Below are positions 51,517-61,439 of a stretch of DNA of 64,000 nt, piece after piece. A program made the translations under genes and the position numbers. Location: contig NZ_LT964740.1 in assembly GCF_900240265.1 (NCBI RefSeq), positions 154,909-218,908 of the forward strand. The letters are read 5' to 3'. The notes under the pieces were generated by a model. The model ran no database searches and was not told the DNA's origin. It was given only the letters and a program-made list of their open reading frames with translations. Numbering within the stretch: position 1 is the stretch's first letter; each line of letters begins with the position of its first letter. This DNA is from Galactobacillus timonensis. Its GTDB lineage: Bacteria > Bacillota_I > Bacilli_A > Erysipelotrichales > Erysipelotrichaceae.

Positions 51517-52512
51517 TTAATCGACGTTGTCATGCTCAACATGGATAATCGAAGATCCGCTGTTATCCATCCTGAATTGCATCTCACGAAGATCCGAGAG
51601 TGCATCCCTGACACTGTTCTGTCTGTTTTCCGGCACATAGAACAGCATGAATCCGGCACCTCCTGCGCCAAGCAGCTTTCCACCTTGTGCGCCGGCTTTC
51701 ATTGCCTTCTCATAGGTTTCATCAATCAGCGGATTACTGATGCCGCTGGCAAGCGTCTTCTTCAATTTCCAGTTTTCATCCAGCAGTTCACCCATCGCAT
51801 CGATGTTGTTCTTTTCCAGCTCTTCCTTCAGCTTTCTTGCAATCTCACACATCCTCAGCTGCGCTTCTGTTTTATCCGCCTCTTCCCTCTGCATGCTGCC
51901 GGACTGTTCTTTTAAGATCGCAGATGCCGAATGTTCGCCGCCAAGATAGAACATCAGCAGATTCTTCTGCAGCTGAAGATAGCTTTCCTGTTTCATGACG
52001 ACGGGCTGCACATCGACATAACCGTTCGGTTTGAACTCAATGAAGTTTAAGCCTCCGAAGGCTGCCGCAAACTGATCCTGTTTACCGATCGGATTGCCGA
52101 GCTGATTGATCTCAACATCGCAGGCTTCCGAGGCGAGACTGTACTTGGAAACAAACTTTTCCCGATACGTATACAGCGCATGAAGCAGAGCAACCGTAAA
52201 GGTGCTTGAAGAGCCCAGACCGGTCCCTGAAGGAATGTCCGCCATCGAGGTGATTTCAACACCCTGAACGTTCATATTCTTAAGGACCTGACGGAAATAG
52301 TTATGCTTAATCTCATCATAGCTGTGAACGATTTCCGTCTGCGAATACTTCAGAACAATCTCATCCGGATGAAAGGACTGATGAAGCGCAATATACATAT
52401 ACTTGCGGATCGAGGTAGATAATACACATCCGCCGTGTTTTTCATAAAAGGAAGGAAGATCGCTTCCCCCGCCGCAGAAACTTACCCGAAAGGGTGCCCT
52501 AGTAATAATCAT
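51517..52512 (-). CDS. hddA: D-glycero-alpha-D-manno-heptose 7-phosphate kinase
   Basis: A 331-residue GHMP-family kinase. It has IITRAPFRVSFCGGGSDLPS, the family start, IPSGTGLGSSSTFTVALLHA as ATP loop and GGKLLGAGGAGFMLFYVP as motif 3. HddA adds the 1-phosphate in the alpha configuration, the step that commits to GDP-heptose rather than ADP-heptose. With gmhA and the fused hddC-gmhB nearby, all four activities are encoded. Its start overlaps the GT2 gene by four bases. Confidence 0.93.
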   Translation of the reverse strand: MIITRAPFRVSFCGGGSDLPSFYEKHGGCVLSTSIRKYMYIALHQSFHPDEIVLKYSQTEIVHSYDEIKHNYFRQVLKNMNVQGVEITSMADIPSGTGLGSSSTFTVALLHALYTYREKFVSKYSLASEACDVEINQLGNPIGKQDQFAAAFGGLNFIEFKPNGYVDVQPVVMKQESYLQLQKNLLMFYLGGEHSASAILKEQSGSMQREEADKTEAQLRMCEIARKLKEELEKNNIDAMGELLDENWKLKKTLASGISNPLIDETYEKAMKAGAQGGKLLGAGGAGFMLFYVPENRQNSVRDALSDLREMQFRMDNSGSSIIHVEHDNVD

Positions 52513-53330
52513 TGTTTGTTCTCTTTTCTGTACATCCTGTTGATGGTGCCGACCGGAACATGGTTGAATGCCCAGCCGCAGGCACTGGAAAGAATCGAGT
52601 GGAAAGGATGACGTCCGCTGAAGTTCCTGTCCCGCACATATGCCATATACTTCCGCTGCGTATCACTACTGCGCTTCGCAGTAAAATCACGCTGCACACG
52701 GTAATTCAAAATGACATCCGGTAAATTTGCAATATGATAGCCGTCATTCAGCAGACGCAGCCAGAAATCGAGATCTTCCGACATCTTCAGGCTTTCATCG
52801 TAATGATATCCCTGATCAATCAATGTCCTGCGCATCATGACGGTCGGATGGGCCATCGGATTTCTCGCACAGGAGAACAGATACAGCCGGATGCCTCCAA
52901 GCGGATATTTACGCCTGGAAATGATACGGTCATCCTCATCCATGATATTGATCTGCCCACCAACGACAGAAATATCCGGATGGCTTTCCAGGAACGTCAC
53001 TTCCTTCCGGATCCGCTCTGGCAGAGCCATATCATCCCCATCCATCCGGGCGATGTAAGTCCCTTTAGCCGCTCTCAAACCCTGATTCAATGACTTTACG
53101 AAGCCAACGCGTTCCGGAGAACGAAACACCCGGACCCTTTCATCCTGACAGAAGGAATCGATTTTCTCCCTTGTGTCCGCATTTGTACTGTCATCAAAAA
53201 TCAACAGTTCAATATTCCGGTAAGTCTGCCCAAGAATGCTTGCAATGGATTTGCCAACCAGATCCGGCTTTTCGTTGAATGTAGCCATCACAACGGACAC
53301 AAGCGGATCATGCTGATCTGCTGAACTCAT
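52509..53330 (-). CDS. GT2 family glycosyltransferase
   Basis: A 273-residue GT-A enzyme with SVVMATFNEKPDLVGKSIAS, IFDDSTNADTREKIDSF and YIARMDGDDMALPERIRKE as metal site. The C-terminal ends in a positively charged region typical of membrane association. In the heptose block it is a candidate for heptosyl or backbone transfer; specificity cannot be read. GGGGAGAG precedes the ATG. Confidence 0.9.
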   Translation of the reverse strand: MSSADQHDPLVSVVMATFNEKPDLVGKSIASILGQTYRNIELLIFDDSTNADTREKIDSFCQDERVRVFRSPERVGFVKSLNQGLRAAKGTYIARMDGDDMALPERIRKEVTFLESHPDISVVGGQINIMDEDDRIISRRKYPLGGIRLYLFSCARNPMAHPTVMMRRTLIDQGYHYDESLKMSEDLDFWLRLLNDGYHIANLPDVILNYRVQRDFTAKRSSDTQRKYMAYVRDRNFSGRHPFHSILSSACGWAFNHVPVGTINRMYRKENKQ

Positions 53331-53383
53331 AACTTCTCTCCCCTGCTGCGAAACGCTTCAGCGGCATCTGACATGCCTGCTTA

Positions 53384-54766
53384 TTACGGTCGATCGGATT
53401 CTTTTGACTCACCGGCAGTGATCTGTCCCTCGGCAACTCCCTCCGTCGATTCTTTCAGGAACAGAATTTTCAGTGTCATGAAGATGATCCGGATATCTTC
53501 AATCAGACTTGGATTGGAAATATACATCAGGTCCATCTGCAGCTTATCGTACGGCTTCGTATTGTATTTTCCGTAAACCTGGGCAAGACCGGTCAATCCG
53601 GCTTTCGCCTGCAGACGCAGGTTGAATTCCGGCAGCGTTTCCTGATACTCGGCAGCGATTTCCGGCCGCTCCGGTCTTGGGCCGACAATCGTCATATCAC
53701 CCTTCAGAATATTGATCAGCTGTGGAAGTTCATCCAGCCGCACCTTGCGGATCCACTTTCCGATCGGCGTAATGCGGTCATCGTTTTCGCCGGTAGACAG
53801 GCGGGCAACACCGTCTTTCTCAGCATCCACGCGCATACTGCGGAACTTCAGAATTTCAAACGACCTGCCATCCTTGGTCAGCCGCTTCTGACGGTAAAAA
53901 GCCGGTCCGCCATCCCGCCGGATCAAAAGGGAAATGACAAGCATCAACGGAGACAGCAGAACCAGGAAGAACAAGGAGAAGATAATATCAAAGATCCGCT
54001 TCACCAGAAGATAATAAAAAGGAGGATGGTACCGCTGCACCCGCAGAATCTGCACATGAAACATATGGACACGCTTGGCACCGCTGAGAATAATATCCCC
54101 GATCCGAGGCATCACATAGGCAGTGATGTTATGTTCCACACAATACTTCAGAATCGCATTGCGATCATGACTGTGGACGCCGGCCAGGAACACCGTATCG
54201 CAACAGTCCAGCAGCGACAGGTTTTCAATGCACTGCTTTGTCTGATATTTACCGACAATCCGGTAATTGCGTTCCAGATGGTCATGGCGGATCTCATCCT
54301 CCAGATGATTTTCCTTTTCCCAGACGATGATTGTCGGATGCGCAGGAAATACACGAAAATACCATCCGCGGACAAAATAGGACCACGCAACGGAAATGCC
54401 AAGCTGGATCGGAATCAGAAGAAGCACCGGCCATGACACAGAAAAGCTCTGACCAAGCAGAGCGATCACAATGAACATCAGAAATTCCGTGATTCCCGCC
54501 GCCAGCATCTGACTGTAAACAAGCTCCGAAACCCTCGAATTCGAAACCCAGAACGCATCATAGGTGTTGGCAAACAGCGAATACATAATGACGTACAGCA
54601 CAACCATTAGATAGTTGCCGCGCTGCCAGAACGGTGCCGCAATATGATGGTTGAAATAGGTATACCAGGCAATGGCAAAAGGAGCGCACATAAGCACTAC
54701 ATTCAGGACAAGGAAAAAATGATACAGAAACTGTTTCAACGATGAATGATTCTTTGCTTTTCCCAT
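53384..54766 (-). CDS. Priming undecaprenyl-phosphate sugar phosphotransferase
   Basis: A 460-residue polyisoprenyl-phosphate hexose-1-phosphate transferase of the WbaP/CpsE type. There are four N-terminal membrane segments, a nucleotide-binding-like middle domain, one further helix at about residue 270 and the catalytic tail: RRDGGPAFYRQKRLTKDGR, FEILKFRSMRVDAEKDG, VRLDELPQLINILKGDM and TIVGPRPERPE. It starts the repeat unit by moving sugar-1-phosphate to undecaprenyl phosphate. AGGAGGG precedes the ATG. A -10-like TATACT lies at 54807-54802. This is probably the committing enzyme for the whole locus. Confidence 0.95.
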   Translation of the reverse strand: MGKAKNHSSLKQFLYHFFLVLNVVLMCAPFAIAWYTYFNHHIAAPFWQRGNYLMVVLYVIMYSLFANTYDAFWVSNSRVSELVYSQMLAAGITEFLMFIVIALLGQSFSVSWPVLLLIPIQLGISVAWSYFVRGWYFRVFPAHPTIIVWEKENHLEDEIRHDHLERNYRIVGKYQTKQCIENLSLLDCCDTVFLAGVHSHDRNAILKYCVEHNITAYVMPRIGDIILSGAKRVHMFHVQILRVQRYHPPFYYLLVKRIFDIIFSLFFLVLLSPLMLVISLLIRRDGGPAFYRQKRLTKDGRSFEILKFRSMRVDAEKDGVARLSTGENDDRITPIGKWIRKVRLDELPQLINILKGDMTIVGPRPERPEIAAEYQETLPEFNLRLQAKAGLTGLAQVYGKYNTKPYDKLQMDLMYISNPSLIEDIRIIFMTLKILFLKESTEGVAEGQITAGESKESDRP

Positions 54767-54801
54767 TTTCTTCCCTCCTTTACCTGAGCCGATTCTTATC
54801 T

Positions 54802-54830
54802 AGTATAGCTGAAAAGCGGACATTCCTCAG
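54802..54830 (-). promoter_or_regulatory. Candidate promoter before the priming transferase gene
   Basis: Minus-strand TATACT at 54807-54802 with a weak CTGAGG 17 bases before it gives a leader of about 30 bases containing the AGGAGGG site. This would start transcription of the heptose and glycosyltransferase genes downstream. Confidence 0.4.
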
Positions 54831-55999
54831 GCTTTTTCCATTCCCAGGGCTTTACGCGCAATGCTGGAATAAAGAAACAGATGCGCAGATGCCTGTGCCT
54901 TGTCCCGCATTGTCTGATAGATTTCCGCATGATTCAGCAATGAATCAAGGACCTGCTCAATTTCCTCGGCATTGTCCTGCTTCAGAAAAATAACATTGCC
55001 ATCAACATCGACATGATGCGTACCCGGCCAGTCCTTGACGACTAACGGGATTCCCTGACCCGCCGTCTGTTCCCAGAGCACCGAATGACGACCGGGATAA
55101 ACCGCAAGATCCGCACAGGCAATCAAATGATAGGTAGATCGGTTTTCCTGCCAGCCGATGTACTGAATATCCTTCCCGTCACAATAATCCAGTACCTTCG
55201 GCTTTAATTCTTCATCAATGGATCCAAACACCAGCAGCCTGACCCGCTTTTGGTGCGTCTGATTCCATTTTCCTACCGCCGCAAGAAGATTCAGCACCTG
55301 TGCCTTGTAGCGGTCAATCTTTCCACCGGTAACGATCAGAAAATCATCCTTGCCGATGTGATAGGTACTGCGAACCTGTGCGATCAGAGCTGGATCTCTG
55401 CTTTCCTCAACGAAATCATCATCAGCCCCCATGACAAGAAGATCGCATTTTTCCTTCGGAAACCCGTACATATCCATCAGAAAATCTACGCGGGCAGGCA
55501 GAACACCGAAAAACTTCTTCACATACGGCAATAGAAGCCGGCTGTAATGGCGCCAGATGATCTTATGAAGAATGTTTTTCGAAGCCCAGGTCATGGCCGT
55601 ATTGGTAAAGTCAGAGTGATTATCCGCATAGGCAATGACATGAGGATGATTGCGCAGGTACCGGGCGATCACCTTTGTATCAAGAAACGCCACCCCGTGA
55701 ATGAACAGGTAATCCGGATTTTCTTCCTCCATCGCCTCATACAGTCCGCGATACCGTTTGAAGACACGGCGGAACTGATCTTTTCCCTTGATCGCAAGAC
55801 GACAGATATGGACATGATCCGCATTTACAAAGTCATCGCAGTCCGCCAGGACAAGTTTCCCATCTTTTCCCCATTGCCACCGGGAACAAAGAACAACCGT
55901 TTCCAGTCCCATTCGGGCATGGTATTTCGTCAGAAGATTTTCCTGATAATTCCATCCATCGGTGAACGGACCAATCAAACACAAATGAAGAACTTTCAT
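54827..55999 (-). CDS. GT4-like glycosyltransferase
   Basis: A GT-B protein of about 390 residues: KVLHLCLIGPFTDGWNYQEN, DYLFIHGVAFLDTKVIARYL and ITGGKIDRYKA-like VTGGKIDRYKAQVLNLLAAV in the hinge, YLIACADLAVYPGRHSVLWE toward the donor site. The donor end is less canonical (EQTAGQGIPLVVKDWPGTHH), so it may use an unusual sugar. The frame extends to 56026, but GGGGTGTT stands just before the ATG at 55999. It lies between flippase and priming enzyme. Confidence 0.8.
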   Translation of the reverse strand: MKVLHLCLIGPFTDGWNYQENLLTKYHARMGLETVVLCSRWQWGKDGKLVLADCDDFVNADHVHICRLAIKGKDQFRRVFKRYRGLYEAMEEENPDYLFIHGVAFLDTKVIARYLRNHPHVIAYADNHSDFTNTAMTWASKNILHKIIWRHYSRLLLPYVKKFFGVLPARVDFLMDMYGFPKEKCDLLVMGADDDFVEESRDPALIAQVRSTYHIGKDDFLIVTGGKIDRYKAQVLNLLAAVGKWNQTHQKRVRLLVFGSIDEELKPKVLDYCDGKDIQYIGWQENRSTYHLIACADLAVYPGRHSVLWEQTAGQGIPLVVKDWPGTHHVDVDGNVIFLKQDNAEEIEQVLDSLLNHAEIYQTMRDKAQASAHLFLYSSIARKALGMEKA

Positions 56000-56071
56000 A
56001 ACACCCCGCCTGTCTGCCGTAATCATGATACACCCGGCCGAAAATCCGCCGAAACAGAACCGGTATGCGGA

Positions 56072-57487
56072 TCATGCCCGGCGGTAGTTCTTCATGCCAT
56101 CCAGCATGCCGCCAATCTCACTGCGGTAAAGGATCAAAAGAACAACAAAGATGATCAAAGAAACAAGATAATAGGTCAACGACTCATCCAGCACATAGAG
56201 CAGCCCGGTTTGAAGGCCCAGCAGCAGATAGGAAACAATCTGCCGAACGAGCGGAAGCTTCAGCTGAATATATTTGCCAATGCCGAGAATCCGGATCAGC
56301 CACACCACAAAATAGGAGAAGAATGTCGCAATTGCCGCCCCGATCGTTCCAAGCTTCAGAATCAGAATGAAATTCAGAATGATATTCGTAATCGAACCGG
56401 CCGCCGTCGTCACTGCCGCAACTTTCGACTCCTTTACCGACGTATAGATGCCGTTGAACACCTGGGCAAGTGCCCCGAACAGTGCACCCAGCGTCAGAAA
56501 CGGAATGAAGATCCATGCCCCGTAGAAGTCATTGGCAAACAGGATCGACGAAATCCACCGCGAAAGAAGAATGACCAGTTCGCAGGCAAGCGTCATTACA
56601 ACGTTGTACATGCCGTAGATATTCGAAAAGAAACCGTCCCTGTCCTGCGGATCAAATTCTTTGACTGAGGAAAGCACCCATGCCTGATTGAACAGCGACT
56701 GAACCGTATTCAGAACATTCGGAATTTTATAAGCAATGGAATAAATGCCGTTTTCAGCAACACCGCAGAACCATGTCACAAAGTAACGGTCCGAAGCGCT
56801 TGTGATCCACCAGCCGATCTGGCTCACAATCAGTGGAGCGCTGTATTCCTTCATCGATTTCTTCAGATCATTCCCGGTCGGCTCAAAGGTAAGATAGCTG
56901 CCGACGCTCGTGGAAAACGAAAGGTAAATCATGGGAATGATCCGGGAAAGGATGGTCGCAAGGAAATAACCGCGCAGCCCGAGATGCAGACCAACGAGGA
57001 AGAAAATATTCAGAACGAAAAACACCAGGGAACAGATCACGCCGGACCAGCCGACCTGCTTCACCTGGTTCAGCCCCTGGGCAAAATTCTGCATCACCTG
57101 ATAGAAGGCAACACTCACATACATAAAGAAAAAATACAGCGGGTATGCGTTGATGATCTTTACAAAGGAAAATCTTGCGTTCAGCAGCAGAAACACGCCA
57201 ACCGCCGCCGCCCCGATCAGAAGCAGACGCATGCTGTAGGAAAGCACCTGGCGATCACGGTCCTTCGAACCGTCCAGAGTAAAGCGCAGCACCGCATCCT
57301 GGATATCAATCGTCAAAACAGGAATCATCAGCGTAATCGTCGTTGTATAGAGATCATAGATTCCATACTCTTCCGTACTCAGAATGGATGTATATAACGG
57401 AACCAGAAAAAAAGCGAGCAGCTGCACACTGAAGTTGCTGATGGCAAGAATGCCGATATTGCGAAACAGGTATTTATATTTATTCAT
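56072..57487 (-). CDS. Polysaccharide flippase (Wzx-like)
   Basis: A 471-residue, 12-14-segment protein opening with KYLFRNIGILAISNFSVQLL and PLYTSILSTEEYGIYDLYTT, the typical start of Gram-positive flippases. It moves undecaprenyl-linked units across the membrane. The ATG at 57487 follows a GTG at 57490, and the ribosome binding site is weak. An extended -10 box ends about 11 bases upstream, so the leader is only a few bases. It is the first gene after the groESL terminator and probably starts the next transcription unit. Confidence 0.9.
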   Translation of the reverse strand: MNKYKYLFRNIGILAISNFSVQLLAFFLVPLYTSILSTEEYGIYDLYTTTITLMIPVLTIDIQDAVLRFTLDGSKDRDRQVLSYSMRLLLIGAAAVGVFLLLNARFSFVKIINAYPLYFFFMYVSVAFYQVMQNFAQGLNQVKQVGWSGVICSLVFFVLNIFFLVGLHLGLRGYFLATILSRIIPMIYLSFSTSVGSYLTFEPTGNDLKKSMKEYSAPLIVSQIGWWITSASDRYFVTWFCGVAENGIYSIAYKIPNVLNTVQSLFNQAWVLSSVKEFDPQDRDGFFSNIYGMYNVVMTLACELVILLSRWISSILFANDFYGAWIFIPFLTLGALFGALAQVFNGIYTSVKESKVAAVTTAAGSITNIILNFILILKLGTIGAAIATFFSYFVVWLIRILGIGKYIQLKLPLVRQIVSYLLLGLQTGLLYVLDESLTYYLVSLIIFVVLLILYRSEIGGMLDGMKNYRRA

Positions 57488-57496
57488 CACTGATGA

Positions 57497-57509
57497 AGAT
57501 CATAGCATA
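57497..57509 (-). promoter_or_regulatory. Extended -10 promoter of the flippase gene
   Basis: In minus orientation TGCTATGAT lies just after the terminator of groESL and about 11 bases before the ATG. The expected leader is about four bases long. It closely resembles the TGCTATAAT before the YfhO-like gene at 13223. Confidence 0.45.
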
Positions 57510-57510
57510 A

Positions 57511-57541
57511 ATAAAGGCCCGCAATGTTTCGATTGCGAGCC
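57511..57541 (-). terminator. groESL terminator
   Basis: Minus-strand GGCTCGCAAT and ATTGCGGGCC form a 10-base stem with one mismatch and a 6-base loop (57541-57516), followed by TTTAT. It separates the chaperonin operon from the polysaccharide genes downstream. Confidence 0.8.
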
Positions 57542-57574
57542 ATACTTCCTATTCCTTTCCGTTCCTGTTCAGGA

Positions 57575-59206
<1,632 letters not shown>

Positions 59207-59213
59207 TCAATTC

Positions 59214-59501
59214 TCAGTCTTCGACAACGGCCAGAATATCATCGGCCGAAATCAGAAGATAATCTTCCTTCTTATAGGTAACATCCGTTCCCGAATACTT
59301 CTTGTAAATAACCTTCTCGCCCTTCTTGAGCTCGATCGAAATCAGCTTTCCATCTTCCGTCTTGCCCGGACCGACAGCGACTACTTTGCCCAGGGACGGC
59401 TCATCCTTGGCTTCCTTGGTCGTCAGAATGATGCCCGACTCTGTCTTGACTTCCTCTTTTACTTTTTCCAGAACAACATAATCATGTAACGGCTTTAACA
59501 T
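59214..59501 (-). CDS. groES: Co-chaperonin GroES
   Basis: A 95-residue co-chaperonin capping GroEL. It opens LKPLHDYVVLEKVKEEVKTE and has the mobile-loop region SGIILTTKEAKDEPSLGKVV and the roof/body strands GEKVIYKKYSGTDVTYK. Usual length. GGAGGTG lies before the ATG. It is the first gene of the operon behind two CIRCE operators. Confidence 0.98.
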   Translation of the reverse strand: MLKPLHDYVVLEKVKEEVKTESGIILTTKEAKDEPSLGKVVAVGPGKTEDGKLISIELKKGEKVIYKKYSGTDVTYKKEDYLLISADDILAVVED

Positions 59502-59522
59502 ACCTATTCACACCTCCATGTA

Positions 59523-59549
59523 TCAGCACTTGAACTATTCGAGTGCTAA
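59523..59549. promoter_or_regulatory. CIRCE operator, promoter-distal copy
   Basis: TCAGCACTT, 9 bases, GAGTGCTAA: matches the CIRCE consensus TTAGCACTC-N9-GAGTGCTAA with two differences in one arm. It lies in the leader of groES, so HrcA bound there would block initiation or elongation. Confidence 0.85.
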
Positions 59550-59561
59550 CCAACAACCCCT

Positions 59562-59590
59562 ATAGTATCCACCTCTTAGCACTATGTCAA
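59562..59590 (-). promoter_or_regulatory. groESL sigma-A promoter
   Basis: In minus orientation TTGACA (59590-59585) is followed by 17 bases and TACTAT (59567-59562). The -35 box lies inside the spacer of the upstream CIRCE operator, so repressor and RNA polymerase would exclude one another. Confidence 0.8.
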
Positions 59591-59602
59591 TATGAGTGCT
59601 AA
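59576..59602. promoter_or_regulatory. CIRCE operator overlapping the -35 box
   Basis: TTAGCACTA, 9 bases, GAGTGCTAA: one difference from the consensus. It is the stronger of the two copies and contains the TTGACA of the groESL promoter. It lies 30 bases after the end of the preceding GT2 gene. Confidence 0.92.
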
Positions 59603-59631
59603 AACTTTTTCAACCGAATTTTCACAGCAGA

Positions 59632-60393
59632 TCAGGGCCGAACATGCATCTGGCGGACCAGGCGGATCGTTCTTCGAGCGTTGACCAGCCAGGGATGCGG
59701 AATGCCGTTGTGCTTCAGCGCCCGCGTCGCCTCCTGCAGCGACTTCCAGTAGCTGGATGCGGATGCCGTACTGGTTCCCCCGTAATACATGCTCACAATG
59801 ACCTTCGGCACATAGGCAAGATCATCCGGATGATCCTTCAGAAAACGGATCATGAACTCATAGTCCGCCGCAATCCGGTAGTTGGCATCATAAAGACCGT
59901 ACGTCTCATAAATCTGCCGCTTCAAATACAGCGTCGGATGGCCGGGCATCCATCCCTGTTCAATTCTGCCCCGGCCCATATGCCAATAGCGCTTCACTTC
60001 ATCGCCCTGCGCATACACCAGATCCGCATGGGCCCCGACACAGGATGGCCCGCCTTCTGCAATGGCATGCACCATATCACTCACCACCTGTGGATAGGTC
60101 AGAAGATCGCTGCAGAAGGCAAGCACATCGCCATGTGAAAGTGCAAACCCCTGATTCATCGCATCATAAATGCCCTGATCCCCCGACTGGCGGACTATTA
60201 CCCTGTGTGTGCTCGAATTCTGGAACGCCTGCAGCTTCTGCCAAGTGCCGTCTTTGGATCCACCGTCTTTGATAACAATTTCAAGCGAATCATAATCCTG
60301 CATCTCGACGGCCGCCAGCGTGCGATCGATCGTATCGGCGCAGTTATATGTCGTCATGATGATACTGACCAGTGGATGGTAAACTTCTGTCAT
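59632..60393 (-). CDS. GT2 family glycosyltransferase
   Basis: A GT-A enzyme of about 253 residues of the WcaE-like branch: SIIMTTYNCADTIDRTLAAV, IVIKDGGSKDGTWQKLQAF and QGIYDAMNQGFALSHGDVLA. The metal-site position reads FCSDLLTYP, with only one Asp, as in other members of this branch. The ATG at 60393 overlaps the preceding AraC stop region by a few bases, so the two are co-expressed. No terminator separates it from groES. Confidence 0.85.
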   Translation of the reverse strand: MTEVYHPLVSIIMTTYNCADTIDRTLAAVEMQDYDSLEIVIKDGGSKDGTWQKLQAFQNSSTHRVIVRQSGDQGIYDAMNQGFALSHGDVLAFCSDLLTYPQVVSDMVHAIAEGGPSCVGAHADLVYAQGDEVKRYWHMGRGRIEQGWMPGHPTLYLKRQIYETYGLYDANYRIAADYEFMIRFLKDHPDDLAYVPKVIVSMYYGGTSTASASSYWKSLQEATRALKHNGIPHPWLVNARRTIRLVRQMHVRP

Positions 60394-60395
60394 CT

Positions 60396-61274
60396 TTATT
60401 GTTCTCCCCGCCACAGCCTGCGAAACTCACCCGGCGTCATATCCTCCGCCTTTCGGAAGCTGCGGATAAAATAATTGGCCTCACGGTATCCGCAGGCAAG
60501 AGCGATTTTCGAAATGCTCCAATCCGTAAACCGCAGATATTTCTTGGCGGTAGTAATGCGCAGATTGGCCAGATATCCGGTAATCGTCATGCCGGTTTCA
60601 TCTTTGAATAAATGCTCCATGTACGAAGCATTTACAAAATGCTTTGCCGCAAGATCATCAATGCGGATCTCCTCGGTATAATGCGCATCCAGATATTCGC
60701 GCAGACGATTCAGATCCAGTTTTTTATGCACCGTTTTCTGATCTTCCGGATTCCAGCTGTAGCGCATCAGCTCCGTGATCAGCCGGCTGAGTTCCTCATT
60801 CAGTTCCACATCGCGGATATAGGAAGTGCCCTGGGCCGTCACATAGATATCGTTCAATACATTCAGAAATTTCTCAGGCTCTTCCGAATGAAAGCAGTTT
60901 TTTCCACCACGGCTGCAGTATTTTTCGTAGATGGCAGGCATATTGGGCCCATTGAAATGGACCCACGCCAGCTGCCAGAAATCTGGCGAAGATTCATGGC
61001 TGTAATCGTCCATGCAGTCAATGAAGGCACAATCCCCCTTCTTCATCTCATAGCACTTTTCATGGATTCGCAGGGTTCCGCTGCCCTTGAGCACCATAAA
61101 AAACAGATAGGAAGACAGCGAATTGCGGTGCGAAGCATGAACCTGCAGCGCCCTTAGCCTCCCGGTTTCCTGAAGATAGAGAAGATTGGCTCTTGCAAAG
61201 GAAGACGAAGTATTCAGAATGCGCCTGGAAGAAACAATGGTTTCATCCGGAAAAAAAGCCGTCGAAAATGCCAT
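60396..61274 (-). CDS. AraC-family transcriptional regulator
   Basis: About 292 residues. The N-terminal part is a cupin-type sensor (LYLQETGRLRALQVHASHRN, YEMKKGDCAFIDCMDDYSHE), the C-terminal about 100 residues hold the two helix-turn-helix motifs: IDDLAAKHFVNASYMEHLFK and ISKIALACGYREANYFIRSF, ending TPGEFRRLWRG. Such regulators respond to sugars or small ligands. The ATG at 61274, with GAGGTG a few bases upstream, is preferred over an extension to 61340. It is coupled to a GT2 gene. An IS21 element lies only 67 bases before the start and may have changed its promoter. Confidence 0.9.
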   Translation of the reverse strand: MAFSTAFFPDETIVSSRRILNTSSSFARANLLYLQETGRLRALQVHASHRNSLSSYLFFMVLKGSGTLRIHEKCYEMKKGDCAFIDCMDDYSHESSPDFWQLAWVHFNGPNMPAIYEKYCSRGGKNCFHSEEPEKFLNVLNDIYVTAQGTSYIRDVELNEELSRLITELMRYSWNPEDQKTVHKKLDLNRLREYLDAHYTEEIRIDDLAAKHFVNASYMEHLFKDETGMTITGYLANLRITTAKKYLRFTDWSISKIALACGYREANYFIRSFRKAEDMTPGEFRRLWRGEQ

Positions 61275-61439
61275 GGACACCTCAATGACCCCAGTGTAAC
61301 GCAAACAGCGGACTTTTGGGGAGACGTCGACGGCAATCAATGGAACCGTGCCGGCGGTAAATTGGTACCGCAGCGACGGCAGTTTGGTACTAAAAAAATA
61401 GAAAACTCAGCCATCATTAGAGGCTGAGCTTCTTTCCGA

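Noticed and set aside
51496..51915. Plus-strand frames opposite hddA and the heptose genes
   Set aside because: They shadow well-defined minus-strand genes and show no family motif.
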